NCBI GenBank assembly: GCA_037447655.1
Contig: JBBHKE010001226.1
Span: 1 to 59,853 of the forward strand
Reading direction: 5' to 3'
Source: Zygnema cylindricum
Taxonomy: Eukaryota; Streptophyta; Zygnematophyceae; Zygnematales; Zygnemataceae
DNA: 59,853 nucleotides
Made by a program: the position numbers and the translations under genes. The notes below the pieces were generated by a model. It was not told where the DNA came from and did not search any database. It saw only the letters and a program-made list of their open reading frames with translations. This document shows positions 23,816 to 34,890 of the stretch, one piece after another (position 1 is the stretch's first letter; every line of letters starts with the position of its first letter).

Positions 23816-24817
23816 TTGGAACAGCCGGTGCATCGTTCTTTTGACGACATGGCTTCCTCCTCAGAGGGATACATGGGTAGGATGCAATTTTGTTTTTCCG
23901 AATTAAAAGATACCATGTGTTTATCTCATTTTCACATGCTTTATTACACAGAAATCAGAGACTTAGCCTTCCGATATCAAGACTGGTTCGACCTCAGGGT
24001 CGCTTTCTCTCTCCTCGGCCGATACCTTCGCGATTCGGCTCTCACTTTATACACACAGAAGTATAAGATTATCTGTCAAATGACGGAGCACACTCCGCCT
24101 TTTGGAGGTTACCCAGCAGTCCCCGGCCAGGTAGAAATTCCCTACCACATGGCTGTTCCGGCAATATAAGAGGTTAATAAGGATGAGCTATATCCAGCCA
24201 TCCCTGAGATTCCTCAACAGTATGCTGTGGTTGCCTGTGTAGCGGTTTAGCTAGACCGGGAGGATTAATTTCTTTTACGTGACCCGCTATCGGTCATGTT
24301 CGATCGTCTCTAGGAAGAATACCTGATGCAAAATCCAGATCAGGTTAAGGAATAGATGAACTTCAAACGTAAGCCTGGTGAGACTGCCCTTGCTTTTTGA
24401 GCTCAAATGGAGACCCTTCGAGAAGCATTACCCGAATTTATGTTCAATGCAGAGGTTGTCCAAAAATTCGTGAGGCGGTTTTCTCCTCAATCAAAGATAT
24501 TCATTCAGACTCATCTCAGTCAAACATACAGGCTGAAATTTACCTTTGGGCAAGCGGCTGAATATGCGGTTAGGTTTGAGATTTAATCGTCGTTGTGGGA
24601 TGCTCATGAAAATCTCGAATCTCAACGATACCAATTTGACCAATGGCGACCACCTTCGACGAACCAATGGCCTTTAAAAAAATCTCCAAAGACGTCGGCC
24701 ATGGGAAACCCGCCATTTAATTTCGGAGACCGATTGTGTTTCCGATGTGGAAACACGGGGCAAAATGCTCGCACGTGCCCAGATAAGTCGGCCACATGCA
24801 CCCATTGGCAACATTAA
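23816..24817 (+). pseudogene. Retrotransposon gag with defective zinc knuckle
   Basis: The N-terminal part (MASSSEGYMGRMQFCFSELK and following) precedes a gag core carrying FVRRFSPQSKIFIQTHLSQT and FGQAAEYAVRFE around 24460-24585. It ends with CFRCGNTGQNARTC at about 24739-24780, a CCHC knuckle in which the His is replaced by Gln, so zinc binding would fail. Stops occur at 24167-24169 and at several points from 24240 to 24590. The product would package element RNA. Confidence 0.7.
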
Positions 24818-25258
24818 CGACGTTATGTCCACCGCTGTCATGTTAAAAACCCTAATTTTTGGTATCAAAATCAGATTAAGTTCAGAATTCTTGTCCGTTG
24901 TGCCAAGCCAGTCACTCCTTCTACAGAGACCGAGAGTGAGGCGACTCCGCCTAAGATCTGTAGACAAGAGAGGGAAAAGGGCGAGTTAGAAGTCATGATG
25001 GCCGCCATGATGAAGGAACAATTTGTTGCCCTCATGCTCGAAATGAAACACCAATTCACGAGAATGGCAAGGACAGGCGTCCATATGACATCGTTGGCCG
25101 ATCGAATCCTGCGAGATTCAAGTGCCTAACAACGGGTAGCTACTTTTGATAAAAGCTCACCTGATCAAAATCGGGATGGTAAATTACAAAATTCGCGTCT
25201 TCCACTTTCTTTCAAGAAAGAATCTCTCTCACCTCTACCACCGACAACTTCCTCCATT

Positions 25259-25753
25259 GTGGCTAAAGCTCTTATCATTCTGGAAAGTACCATACATAAT
25301 GCACATCAATTCAAGGAACGGCTTAGAATCTTTTATACCATGATTGATGAAGCCCCCAAAGTCTCCGCCTTTCCTAATGAGGTTCCCAAAGCCTCACCCC
25401 TTGTTGATGATTTCGTTGCAGCTGCTGCTTTGAGGGCGTTGCAGCTACATCGTAGTCTTTCAGTTATTCAGCCGGTAACCGCGGATGAGGGCCGTGACCT
25501 TGATCGTCACATCAGTTTCCTAGACAATTCTCAAAAGTCTTTCTCCATTAATGGTGTTGCTCTTTCTCTCCCTCTCATGGACACCGGAGCCAAACCCGTG
25601 ATCCTCAGATCTGGATTTGGGTTTAAACTTGGTCTGAACGTAGACAAGCTTCAAGCCACGCCAACTCGGCTTCTCACATCAGCCAGTACCACGAAGCCGG
25701 TGCTTGGAATCACCAAGGAATCGTTCACCTTTCGATTCCCGGCGGAGCAGTGA
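25259..25753 (+). pseudogene. Retropepsin-like protease region
   Basis: The 164-codon frame contains FSINGVALSLPLMDTGAKPV at about 25543-25600, followed by GFGFKLGLN. The DTGA motif after a hydrophobic strand is the catalytic signature of retroviral-type aspartic proteases. The frame ends at 25751-25753, and no reverse transcriptase follows before the terminal repeats at 26036. Confidence 0.68.
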
Positions 25754-26035
25754 GTTCAGCAAAGTGTCGACGGTCAAATTCGGCATTCCGTCCCCTAATC
25801 GGGCGGAAGCAGTGAAACCGTCAGATCGCTAAATCGAAATGCCGAAATGGGTGCCGCTCCATTGTCTCATTCCGTTCATCCATGTATACATGTACATGTA
25901 GTAATCAAGGGTTCCACATGGAGTGCTCCGCTTCTCTATTTTCTTTCAACCTGGCTGACCATTGCATCCCCCATGGCTGTTCTAGCCTCCCAGTTGTGTT
26001 GGCTAGCTCCTCCACAGGGTAAGGAGCTGGAGGGT

Positions 26036-26226
26036 GGAATTATTGGGTCCACTTCACTCTAGGGGAGTATTTTTCCCCTTCTCTCTTTGGGTTATTTTCA
26101 CCTTTATACTTTCTCATGGTGTATATATTTTTTTCTTTTTGTATTTATTTTCGCTGGTATATATATTGGTGAGCATGACTTTGATGGTTGTGATGCATGT
26201 TGCTTGCTTGCCTCTCATACACGACA
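26036..26226 (+). repeat. Terminal repeat segment X2
   Basis: A 190-bp segment beginning AATTATTGGGTCCACTTC and ending CACGACA, repeated as X3 at 27411-27600. The bases just before it (GGAGCTGGAGGGTGG) are purine-rich, as a polypurine tract would be. Confidence 0.8.
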
Positions 26227-26228
26227 GC

Positions 26229-27410
26229 TGTCATCGCGCATCGTGTCGGTTGCCCGCGGGCATGAAATCATGCCCGCACGCGTGATATTCGGCGTGCGCG
26301 CACAATATAATGCATGCATGCGCGGTATTTCGGATGCACGCGTGACATTTCGCACGCACGCGCGGTATTTTCTATGCACCCACGATTTTATACATGCACG
26401 TACGCTTTCGTGTTGTTTCGCTCGCACGTAAGATTTCACTTCGCTTAATTTATTTTCACGTTTGGTTGTTTAGTACTAATTTGGTGCAATACCTTTCATT
26501 TCGTGCGTAGGTATACGATTTTCGAAGTATGAAAGCGAAATATCGTTTGGGCGATGCTACACAATTTCCGAAATGTTTCATGCGATATGTTTCGCTTCGT
26601 GGGATATGTTTCGTTTCGTGCAAATTCACGACATTCTTCGAGTATCGACGCGAAGTATCGTTTGGCGCCGAATCCCGATTTCCGATAATATCGGCGACGC
26701 TTCGATACCTTCTATTTATTTATGTTGCGAACCCATGTAAGTTCGCGCATACATGTAATTAGGGAGGGTTTTTACCCTCAGACAGTGGATTTTGTTAGGC
26801 ATACGGCAGATGATGTTGGCCGCCTATTGGCCAAGATCTTAAGTAGTTTGATGCATGTAAAGTAGGCTAGACGTAGGCTAGTTTTGCTTAGGGCTAGCGT
26901 AGCTCTTACTTATGCTAATTCTCAGACTTAGAGAATTTTAGTTTTTCGAACAAGAACTTTCTCTTGGCGGCGGAGCCTGTTTTCTTGCTTCCTCTTTACC
27001 ACCGATTGCCCACTGTTTTCTTTTTTTCTTGTTAGCTAGTGATAGATGCTGGTTAGCATACGGATATTTCTCTCCTTGTGTTTTGCCTCGTTTTTTATCC
27101 ACGCGGCTTTGGCCAAGTCCGGAAGGTTTCCCTCTGAATTTTTCTTTTTGGCGATTGGTGGAGTGGAGGCTTGAGACGTGGAATCTTGTATTGGGCTGTG
27201 CCGTTCTTTAGACAACTGGACGGCTTGTTTGAGTGTATTTGTTTATGTGGCATTTCGGTTGTGTTGTAAAAGTGCCCTTTTTACCGAATCTAAATTTCTT
27301 GGTTTGGTAAGAAGTGTTAATTTTGCATCGTTGCTTTCCTATCAGATAACTCTTGCAAAGAATACGTTAAAGACCTAACAGCCTAGTGGCTACCTCATAG
27401 CTTAGTATAA
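26229..27410 (+). repeat. Terminal repeat segment Y2
   Basis: Matches Y1. The X2/Y2 junction reads CGACAGCTGTCATCG, whose centre GACAGCTGTC is a perfect 10-bp palindrome. That is how two inverted LTR ends joined together (as in a two-LTR circle) would look. Confidence 0.82.
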
Positions 27411-27600
27411 ATTATTGGGTCAACTTCACTCTAAAGGAGTATTCTTCCCCTTCTCTCTTTAGGTCATTTTCACCTTTATTCCTTCTCATGATGTATATAT
27501 TTTTTATCTTTTCGTATTTTTTTTCGGTGGTATATATATTGGTGAGCATGACTTTGCTAGTTGTGATGCATGTCCCCTTGCTTGCCTCTCATGCACGACA
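27411..27600 (+). repeat. Terminal repeat segment X3
   Basis: Second copy of X, directly following Y2 with one or two bases between. It ends CACGACA and is followed by ACAT, the presumed target duplication. Confidence 0.8.
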
Positions 27601-28655
27601 ACATTGAGCACTAACAATACTTTGAGGTTAGTCATATTGCCAATAAGAGGGATGACATCGGTGAGACTGTAGTTATATAGGGTCCTGCAAAAAGTTGATT
27701 TTGGGCCAAATAATTTGTAAATAAGTTCCACGATTTTTTGCACACATGCTAAATCAGGTTTTCATTAATTTTATGCCCAACAAATTTTATTCCTATTCTA
27801 TGCTACTATTTTATAACATGATTAGTCTGGACCTGTACAAACAGTATGATGTGGACCTCACACGAAAATGTTTCTTCATGACTAGGAATTTACCTAAATG
27901 ACCAGAATACGATGTAGTTTCTGTATTGTCCGAACTACCTCTATTTTTTCTTTTTATTTAAAGGATTAAGATTTTTGAACGAGCTTTGTGGTTGAAAACT
28001 TTGGGGCTAGGTGTTTAAACCCAACAATATAAACATACATATATGGCTGTTGAAATGGCTAAAGAAGTTATAAAATACAATGTCGGTTCAAGGACAATGA
28101 TTTAGCGTATGTACAACCCATGGTAAAAAACAGAAGGCACGTACATTCTAATATGCCCTTTACTTGTATTCAATTTGTTTGATTTGGTAGACTTACAAAA
28201 TATTGAGACTACTCATATTGTTGATTAAAGCGGGAATGCTACCCGTCAACTTGTTTTTTTCCAAGAACCTAATAAATGCAACAAAAAAAGTCATAAATAA
28301 AGTGTCCGTCTCCAACTCTCTCATTAGTGTTCAACCATCTATTGATGACTCAATCAACGATAACATAACCAAAGCCGGTCATTGGACAAATTAGTTGTTT
28401 AAATTTTAAGAACGACAAACCAAACAAGATTAATTATTTAAGCTTAAAAACTTACAATTGTTGAAGATTTTTTAACTTACCAATCTCTGGAGGGATATTT
28501 CCCGTTAATCCTTTGCTCATCAACATCGTGGATATAACAAGGACATAAAAAAAGATGTAAATATATAAAATTATACATATATATTTACATAGATATATGT
28601 ATGTACGGATATAAGCATAAGTGTGCATATTTTTGTAAGCATATTTGTATGTATG

Positions 28656-29577
28656 TGAAATTCTGTGGTCTCTATTGACCCACAAAATGAGCATCCTATG
28701 TAAAGCCTCTAGGATAATATTTGCCCCTTCTACTTTCCCGCTGAATAAGCGCCGCCCAAGCACACAAATATTCTGACCACTCTCACCCCTGTGAGGACAA
28801 GACTCCCACAAGACTCCCTTGAGTCAAACGCAAAAAGAATCACTTAATTTGCTCAAAAAGAATCACTGAATTTGCTCACCTGAGCAGTAAGTTATGGCTG
28901 GTCAAATATGACCTTTATAGTTACAAGCTCTCTTAGAGAGAGAGGTACCTAAATATTACTAAGTCTCGGTCTGCCTACTCACGACTACCTATTATTAAAC
29001 CCTAGTCCAATAGGAACACTATAAAGTACAAGAAGGTACAATGGGCGATGTACTTATTGTACGACCATTGTACGACAAGGTCTACAAGGTGACACCTGTC
29101 ATATCGGAAGCCATGGTTCCTCCTCCCATCTTCCTCCGGTATCAAATAATTAGCGCCACGTGGCACCGCGTGACGCTATCTCCGTATGCCGCCAAAAGCT
29201 CACTTCGCGTGGCGGCTATAATGCCGGCCGTCCGATCAAAACATATTTTACACGGTTCGGATTCGCGTACATGCAGGAATTGCTCCTTTTGGTTAGTTTG
29301 CTGTTAATTAGCTGTTGCGTTAATATTTATATATTTATGAAACCCGACACGTGTGTCGTTTCGTAACGCCTTAATGGTTAAGGCGTTAAGCTATAGAGAA
29401 TCTAGAGGTCGAGGTTCAAATCTAGACTTGTACATCATTTTAGCAAAATACCCTTTACTTCAAAAACTGCCACTTTCTAAATATTGCGGCAGCCATGGCG
29501 CGCCTTTGATCATCACTCTCTTTCTTTAAAGCAAAAGTAAAATAGGGAAGTGAACTATTAATTGCCTCTTTTGAACA
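28656..29577 (-). repeat. 3' LTR of element B
   Basis: 922 bp. Plus-strand ends are TGAAATTCTG and TTTTGAACA. Contains the tRNA-like block at 29363-29431. Longer than its partner because of a short internal duplication near 28840-28870. Confidence 0.92.
29363..29431 (+). other. tRNA-like block in U3 of element B (3' LTR)
   Basis: TAATGGTTAAGGCG resembles a Pol III A box / tRNA D arm. Then, at a tRNA-like spacing, AGGTTCAAATC resembles the B box / T loop. Orientation is opposite to the element. There is no complete cloverleaf, so I call it tRNA-derived or SINE-like rather than a tRNA gene. Confidence 0.6.
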
Positions 29578-29585
29578 CTCCCCTT
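29578..29585 (-). other. Polypurine tract of element B
   Basis: Minus strand AAGGGGAG immediately before the 3' LTR, identical to that of element D. Confidence 0.8.
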
Positions 29586-29590
29586 AATTC

Positions 29591-30605
29591 CTAGTCACTT
29601 TTCAATTTTAATCCACAGTTTTCTCTACAATAAATCAACTTAGGGGAAGGCACTGCTTTTGTCATCATGTCTTCAATCATTTCTCTATCAGTTTTATGAA
29701 CCAGTTTAATAATTTTATTTTCTACCTTCTCTTTGAAAAAGCTTAGTCTAATATCTATATGCTTGGCTTTGAAGTGATGTTTGGGATTAGTTGCAATAGA
29801 GATAGCAACTTGATTATCACAAAAAACATTTTGAGTTCCAGACTTCATGAACCCAAGTTCTTCAAGAAGAGATTTAACCCACATTAATTCTTTGGTGGTA
29901 GCACAAGAAGCCATGTATTAAGCCTCCATAGTGGACTGAGCAACTACTTTTTGTTGCTTGCTACTCCAACAACATGCACCGGATCCAATTTGCAACACAT
30001 ATCCAGTCGTACACCTTCTTAAAGGCACATCTCCATAACTGGCATCACTCCAAGTGGTGATGTGAGTGTGCTCCCCCCCCCAAATGCAACCATAATTCCC
30101 TTGTCCCCACCAGATACCTCATCACCCTTTTGGCAGCCTCCCTGTGTCTCTTTCTTGGTTCATTTAGATTTCTACTAAGGACACCTACAGCTGCAGCTAT
30201 ATCCGGACGGGTACAATTCATAAAATAAATTAAACTGCCTACAATTTGCCGATAAGGAATATTTTCCATAAATTTTCTTTATATCTCATCCATCTCATCA
30301 TTAATGATAAATATTCCTCTCTCTTCACTTCCCTCAAACACTTTTTTCAAATCCATAGGAGTAGTACATCCGTTTGCTTTTTCCATCTGAAATTTTTCTA
30401 GCATATTACCGATTGCTTCTTTTTGAGTGAGTCTTATAATTCTATTCCCTCTATCTCTCTCCATCTGAATTCCCAAAATATACTTTGCTCCGCCGAGATC
30501 TTTTATTTCAAAAGTGCTTCTAAGATCCTGTTTTAGTTTGTTAATTTTATCTAAGGACTTGCTTAAGACCAACAAATCATTTACATATATAGCAATTAAT
30601 ATCAC
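29591..30605 (-). pseudogene. Copia RT C-terminal half and RNase H (element B)
   Basis: The RT palm appears as IAIYVNDLLVLSKS: the catalytic YVDD has become YVND, which would abolish polymerase activity. The connection domain follows (LIYFMNCTRPDIAAAVGVLS), then RNase H text (MASCATTKELMWVKSLLEEL, CDNQVAISIATNPKHHFKAK). Stops near 30280, 30040 and 29915 break the frame. In the RNase H region the Met-Glu-Ala-Glu-Tyr stretch seen in element D is interrupted by a stop. Confidence 0.87.
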
Positions 30606-30650
30606 TCCATCCTCATCCTCAAATAAATATATAGAGTGATCTAAACTAAT

Positions 30651-31193
30651 TCAGATATACCCCAAACCGGTCAGAAACTCGTCTAGCTTAATATTCCATT
30701 GTCGCGGGGCTTGCTTAAGCCCATAGAGTGATTTTATCAGTTTACAAACCTTGTTTTTTTCCTCACTTTCCACGAATCCTTCCGGTTGCCTGATGTAAAT
30801 TTCTTCTTCCAACTCTCCGTGCAAAAAGGCCGTTTTAATATCCATCTGGTGGATTTCCATATCATTCGCTGCGGCTATACTTAAAAGGATTCTAACAGAA
30901 GGAAATTTGACTACAGGTGCAAAGGTTTCTTCGTAGTCTATCCGTTCTTTCTGAGTATAACCTTTTACAACTAACCTAGCTTTGTACCTCTCAATGGTAT
31001 TATCGGGGTTTAATTTAAGTTTCAAAACCCACTTACATCCGATCGATTTTCGGTCCAGTGGACAATCTACCAACTCCCATGTATTGGCTTCCATGATAGA
31101 GGCCATTTCTTCATTTATAGTTGTGATCCACAGGCTACTTTCTGGGGTGTTTATGGCCTCTAAGTATGTCTGAGGTTCATTCGGGTGAGACAT
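30651..31193 (-). pseudogene. Copia RT N-terminal half (element B)
   Basis: The 180-codon frame holds CKWVLKLKLNPDNTIERYKA, KERIDYEETFAPVVKFPSVR and HQMDIKTAFLHGELEEEIYI, the first blocks of the RVT_2 domain including the first catalytic Asp. It is separated by a stop near 30648 from the palm segment. Confidence 0.88.
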
Positions 31194-31210
31194 CTTTGTG
31201 AGTTGGTTAT

Positions 31211-32216
31211 TTACTTGTCTTTCTTGAAGTCGTTTACTACTTCTTCTCCCCCTTCAAAATCGGAAGCTGGTATGGAAGGCATCCTTTGGTTTCGTTTAGG
31301 AAGATTTTCAGCTCCCCTATCTTCTAATTCCGGTGTCTCATCGAAATCCTCATCGGTTTCCACTTCGTATTGTGGCGTTGCCTCGGATGTTGTCCTTTCC
31401 TCCTCCTTTGGTAGATCTGCAGATTTTCCTTTTTGTCCATCTTCCATCTCTTCATATTCAAAGTCAAAGTCAAAAAACTGATCCGTTTCAAATCTGATTT
31501 TGACTTCCTTATTATATTTGAATGGATCAATGGACTTCTCTTCATTCATCACCACTATGTGTTTTACCAAAATTATATCTCTCTTTTTCAAGTCATACAC
31601 TCGGTATCCTTTTATGCTCTCATCATATCCTACAAGATATCCAGGCTTCCCTCTCCCCTCTAACTTCCATTTAGTCTTATCGGAATCCAAACTGTAGACT
31701 TGACTTCCGTACACTCTCAAACTAGACAAATCAGGCTTTCTTCCCGTCCACCTCTCATACGGAGTTTCCTCCTTATTTGCTAAAGTTATGACTCTATTTT
31801 TGATGAAATTAACATAGTTCATAGACTTCGCCCAAAACTGCAACCCTATCCTCTTATCAATTAACATACTTCTGGACATATCTCCTAAAGTTGTATTCAC
31901 TCTTTATGCTACTCCATTTTGTTACGGATTATAGGGAACAATTTTCTCATGATGAATTCCTCCTTCTTTAAGATATTCTTCAAATTCTCTGCAGGTGTAT
32001 TATTTCCCATTATCACTTTTTATCTCTTTTATTGAGGTTTCATGTAGCTTTCACTCCATACTTTATACTCTTTGAAACATCTTAATACCTCTGACTTATG
32101 TTTGAGAAAGTATACCTTCGTGTATCGAGACCAATCATCTGTGATAGTTAACATCCATCTCTTCCCCCCATGTGAAGCATACCTAGCATGTCCCCAAACA
32201 TCAGTGTGAACTATAT
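31211..32216 (-). pseudogene. Copia integrase (element B)
   Basis: The 229-codon segment 31900-31211 covers the end of the catalytic core and the C-terminal domain: QFWAKSMNYVNFIKNR, TPYERWTGRKPDLSSLRVYG, GYLVGYDESIKGYRVYDL, then SDFEGGEEVV. Upstream (31901-32216) the core is frame-broken but shows the same order as element D. Its Asn-Pro-Glu-Gln-like motif region contains stops. Confidence 0.8.
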
Positions 32217-33254
32217 CTAATACTTTCTCTCTCTAAATGTGGTTGCCTTTGGAAATGGAAGTCTATGAATCTTCCCTTGGGCACATCCACTACAATCATC
32301 AAAGGTCTCATCATCCTCAAAAGTAATACCCTCCACTATTCCCTTTTTCTTCATTTTTTTTAATCTATCTAGATGCACATGCCCCAACCTTTTATGCCAA
32401 AGCATCATCTCACTTGCTAACGAGTAGAGAACACTCTTTTCATTGCAAAGAACAATTATGAACATTCCTTGACTGCCCAACTCATCTATGAAATAAACCT
32501 CATTATCAAAGCTTGCTGTAAAGATTCCTTTCCTAGTTCGTGTTTCAAACTCCTTTTCATCTAGGAAAGCTGTTGAGACTAGGTTCTTGCTAAGCTGTGG
32601 AATGTAAAGAACGTCTGAGAGTGTTACAATTGAGGCCTTTCCATCAACTAGAACCATAAAGTCAACAGTTCCAACAAGATTTGTGGTTTCTACTCTACCA
32701 TCTCCGTACTCTATCTCAACTGTTGGGATCTTTCTCAATTTAGTGAACCACCACTTATCTTTGCACATATGCATTGAAGCCCCTCAGTCTATGATCCACC
32801 CATCCGTGGGTGGATCCCTTTTACCTCCGAAAGCACACTTTTGTCTCCGTGGAATGTCAACATGTTTTTCAGTGTTTTTCGGATTAAGGAGAAGCTCCTC
32901 AAGCTCCTCTTCAGGTTCAGTTTTTCCTTCCATTTCCTCATCATGAACTTGAGTCAGGAAAGCCTTTTTCTTTCCTCCATCCCTTGAGGTTCCATGACCA
33001 TCTTTCAGTCGAAGATCTGCAAGTTTGACACAATCTCTTAAATAGTGTCCCGGTTTCTTGCAGAAGTGATATAATCCTTCTCGAGAAGTTCCTCTCCCCT
33101 GTCTATCAAATCTGCCACCTCCTTCTCCTCTTCCACCAAAGTTTCGATAGGGATCTTTCCCTCTCTCCTCATCACGCTTCCGCCAATAAGCTCCTGCAGC
33201 CAATGCTTCAACACTTGGACTCCCTCTCCTAAGCTCAATGGTGCTTTCTTTCAC
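32217..33254 (-). pseudogene. Zinc knuckle, protease and GAG-pre-integrase (element B)
   Basis: The nucleocapsid knuckle reads YHFCKKPGHYLRDC: the first Cys of CX2CX4HX4C is Tyr, consistent with TGT changed to TAT. Protease: GWIID then a TGA where Ser of the catalytic Asp-Ser-Gly belongs (about 32775-32783), then GASMHMCKD. The following frame 32774-32217 carries LWHKRLGHVHLDRLKKM and CSGCAQGK, the HHCC zinc unit of integrase. Confidence 0.86.
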
Positions 33255-33529
33255 TTAAATCATTCCAACTATATCATCCCAATTCTTATTGCTATCTCCC
33301 ATGTTTTGCAATCGGTTAATGATATTCTCATACTCTTCATGTAGTTTCATCATTAATGTGTTCACTCTTTGTCTCTCGGACCATGAGTTACCAGCACTCT
33401 CTTACTCTCCAAATAATGCTCCTAAATCATTGCAATAATTATTCATACTTGCTATTTTATAAGTATAAGTTGTAATCTTATTTTCAGCCAGCTGTTGTTG
33501 CTGCAATGATCCACTCTTATATTTGTTAA

Positions 33530-34021
33530 CTAGTGATATCCAAATCTGAGATGAAGATTTGACATGCATAAGGGAATGGCAATGCCCTTTGCTACACTTT
33601 TAAGAATTAAGAGCTTAGCAACCTTGTCTTTGTAGTTCCACTTTTCATACTCTGATCTTTCGGTCTGAACCCTTGTCGCAGTTTTTGGTGGTGCTGCTGC
33701 CGGTATCGCCTTCGGCAATGGTGTCACTTGAATTGCAACTCCTCCATTTTCTCCTTCCATGACAATCTCCTCTCCTTCCTCATCTTCATCCTCAGTGATG
33801 GTGGCAGCTGGTCCACCAATTGTATAGACGGAGGTGCCAGAAAAACGTGTCCCTCCAAACCTAGGTGGAGGTGGGCATTGAATTTGTCCAGACACTATGC
33901 CCCATAGATGCTTCTCAAAGAGTTCTCCCTCCATCATCATTTCCCAATAAAGAAAGACTGATCCATCAAATATGGGCACCTTAGAGGGTGGCCCCATAAC
34001 CTGAAATTCTGTGGTCTCCAT
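33530..34021 (-). pseudogene. Copia gag starting inside the LTR (element B)
   Basis: The start codon at 34021-34019 is inside the 5' LTR. The frame crosses the LTR edge at 34002 and the primer site, giving METTEFQVMGPPSKVPIFDG. The gag motif VFLYWEMMMEGELFEKHLWG follows. The frame ends near 33530, and the remainder to 33255 (helical gag region) is broken. A second in-frame ATG lies in the primer site itself. Confidence 0.82.
33987..34001 (-). other. Primer-binding site, half-tRNA type (element B)
   Basis: The minus strand adjoining the 5' LTR reads GGTTATGGGGCCACC. The complement GGTGGCCCCATAACC matches, with one mismatch, the anticodon arm of plant initiator tRNA-Met (GGTGGGCCCATAACC, as I remember it), not the tRNA 3' end. 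Confidence 0.8.
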
Positions 34022-34890
34022 TGACCCACAGAATGAGCAGCCTATGTAAAGCCTCTAGGATAATATTTGCCCCTCCTACTCTCCCGCTGAATAAGCGCCG
34101 CCCAGGCACACAAATATTCAGACCACTCTCACCCCTGTGAGGACAAGAATCCCTTGAGTTAAACGCAAAAAGAATCACTAAATTTGCTCCCCTGTGCAGT
34201 AAGTTATGGCTGGTCAAAGATAACCTTTATAGTTACAAGCTCTCTTAGAGAGAGATGTAACTAAATATTACTAAGTCTTGGTCTGCCTACTCACGACTAC
34301 CTACTACTAAACCCTAGTCTAATAGGAACACTATATAGTACAAGAAGGTACAATGGGCGATGTACTTATTGTACGACCATTATACAACATGGTCTACGAG
34401 ATGACACCTGTCAAATCCAAAGCCATGGTTCCTCCTCCCATCTTCTCCGGTATCAAATAATGTGGCGCCACGTGGCACCGCGTGACGCTATCTCTGTATG
34501 CCGCAAAAAGCTCACTTCGCGTGGCGGCTATAATGCCGTTCGTTCGATCAAAACATATTTTACACGGTTCAGATTCGCATACATGCAGGAATTGCTCCTT
34601 TTGGTTAGTCTGCTGTTAATTAGCTGTTGCGTTAATGTTTATATATTTATCAAACCCGTCACGTGTATCGTTTTGTAACGCCTTAATGGTTAAGGCGTAA
34701 GGCTATAGAGAATCTAGAGGTCGCAGGTTCAAATCTAGACTTAGGCATCATTTTAGCAAAATACCCTTTACTTCAAAAACTGCCACTTTCTAAATATGGC
34801 GGCAGCCATGGCGCACCTTTGATCCTCACTCTCTTTCTTTAAAGAAAAACTAAAATAGGGAAGTGAACTATTAATTACCTCTTTTCAACA
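34002..34890 (-). repeat. 5' LTR of element B
   Basis: 889 bp. Plus-strand ends are TGAAATTCTG and TTTTCAACA. Contains the tRNA-like block at 34675-34745 and, at its U5 end, the gag start codon. Confidence 0.92.
34675..34745 (+). other. tRNA-like block in U3 of element B (5' LTR)
   Basis: Better preserved than its partner: TAATGGTTAAGGCGTAAGG, then GGTCGCAGGTTCAAATC. It has A-box- and B-box-like text at tRNA spacing, antisense to the element. Confidence 0.62.

Larger units (their letters stand above)
20865..27600 (+). mobile_element. Gag-protease LTR element with permuted terminal repeats
   Basis: The order is Y1 (20865-22037), internal region with gag and protease, X2 (about 26036-26226), Y2 (26229-27410), X3 (27411-27600). 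Y1 matches Y2, and X2 matches X3. The outer ends are TGTCAT and ACGACA, flanked by ACAT on both sides (20861-20864, 27601-27604). A normal LTR element would show the same complete repeat at both ends; this does not. No reverse transcriptase, integrase or RNase H is recognisable, so it resembles non-autonomous gag-bearing LTR elements. Coding parts are degenerate. The lineage is unproven (gypsy-like gag/protease style is a guess). Confidence 0.75.
28656..34890 (-). mobile_element. Ty1/copia retrotransposon, element B
   Basis: Full length on the minus strand: 5' LTR 34002-34890, 3' LTR 28656-29577, target duplication GTATG (28651-28655 and 34891-34895). It sits inside a TATG/TATA microsatellite, visible on both sides. 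The LTRs differ by several percent and by a roughly 33-bp length difference that includes a duplicated AAAGAATCAC segment, so this is the oldest of the four complete copia elements here. The polyprotein order is normal but has many lesions, including loss of catalytic residues. Confidence 0.94.

Noticed and set aside
23538-23906. 122-codon ORF just before gag in the permuted element
   Set aside because: It overlaps the gag N-terminus in another frame and has no recognised domain. It may be a leader, but I cannot support it as a gene.
34675-34745. True tRNA gene
   Set aside because: A- and B-box-like motifs are present, but I could not draw a complete acceptor stem and cloverleaf, and it is repeated as part of an LTR.
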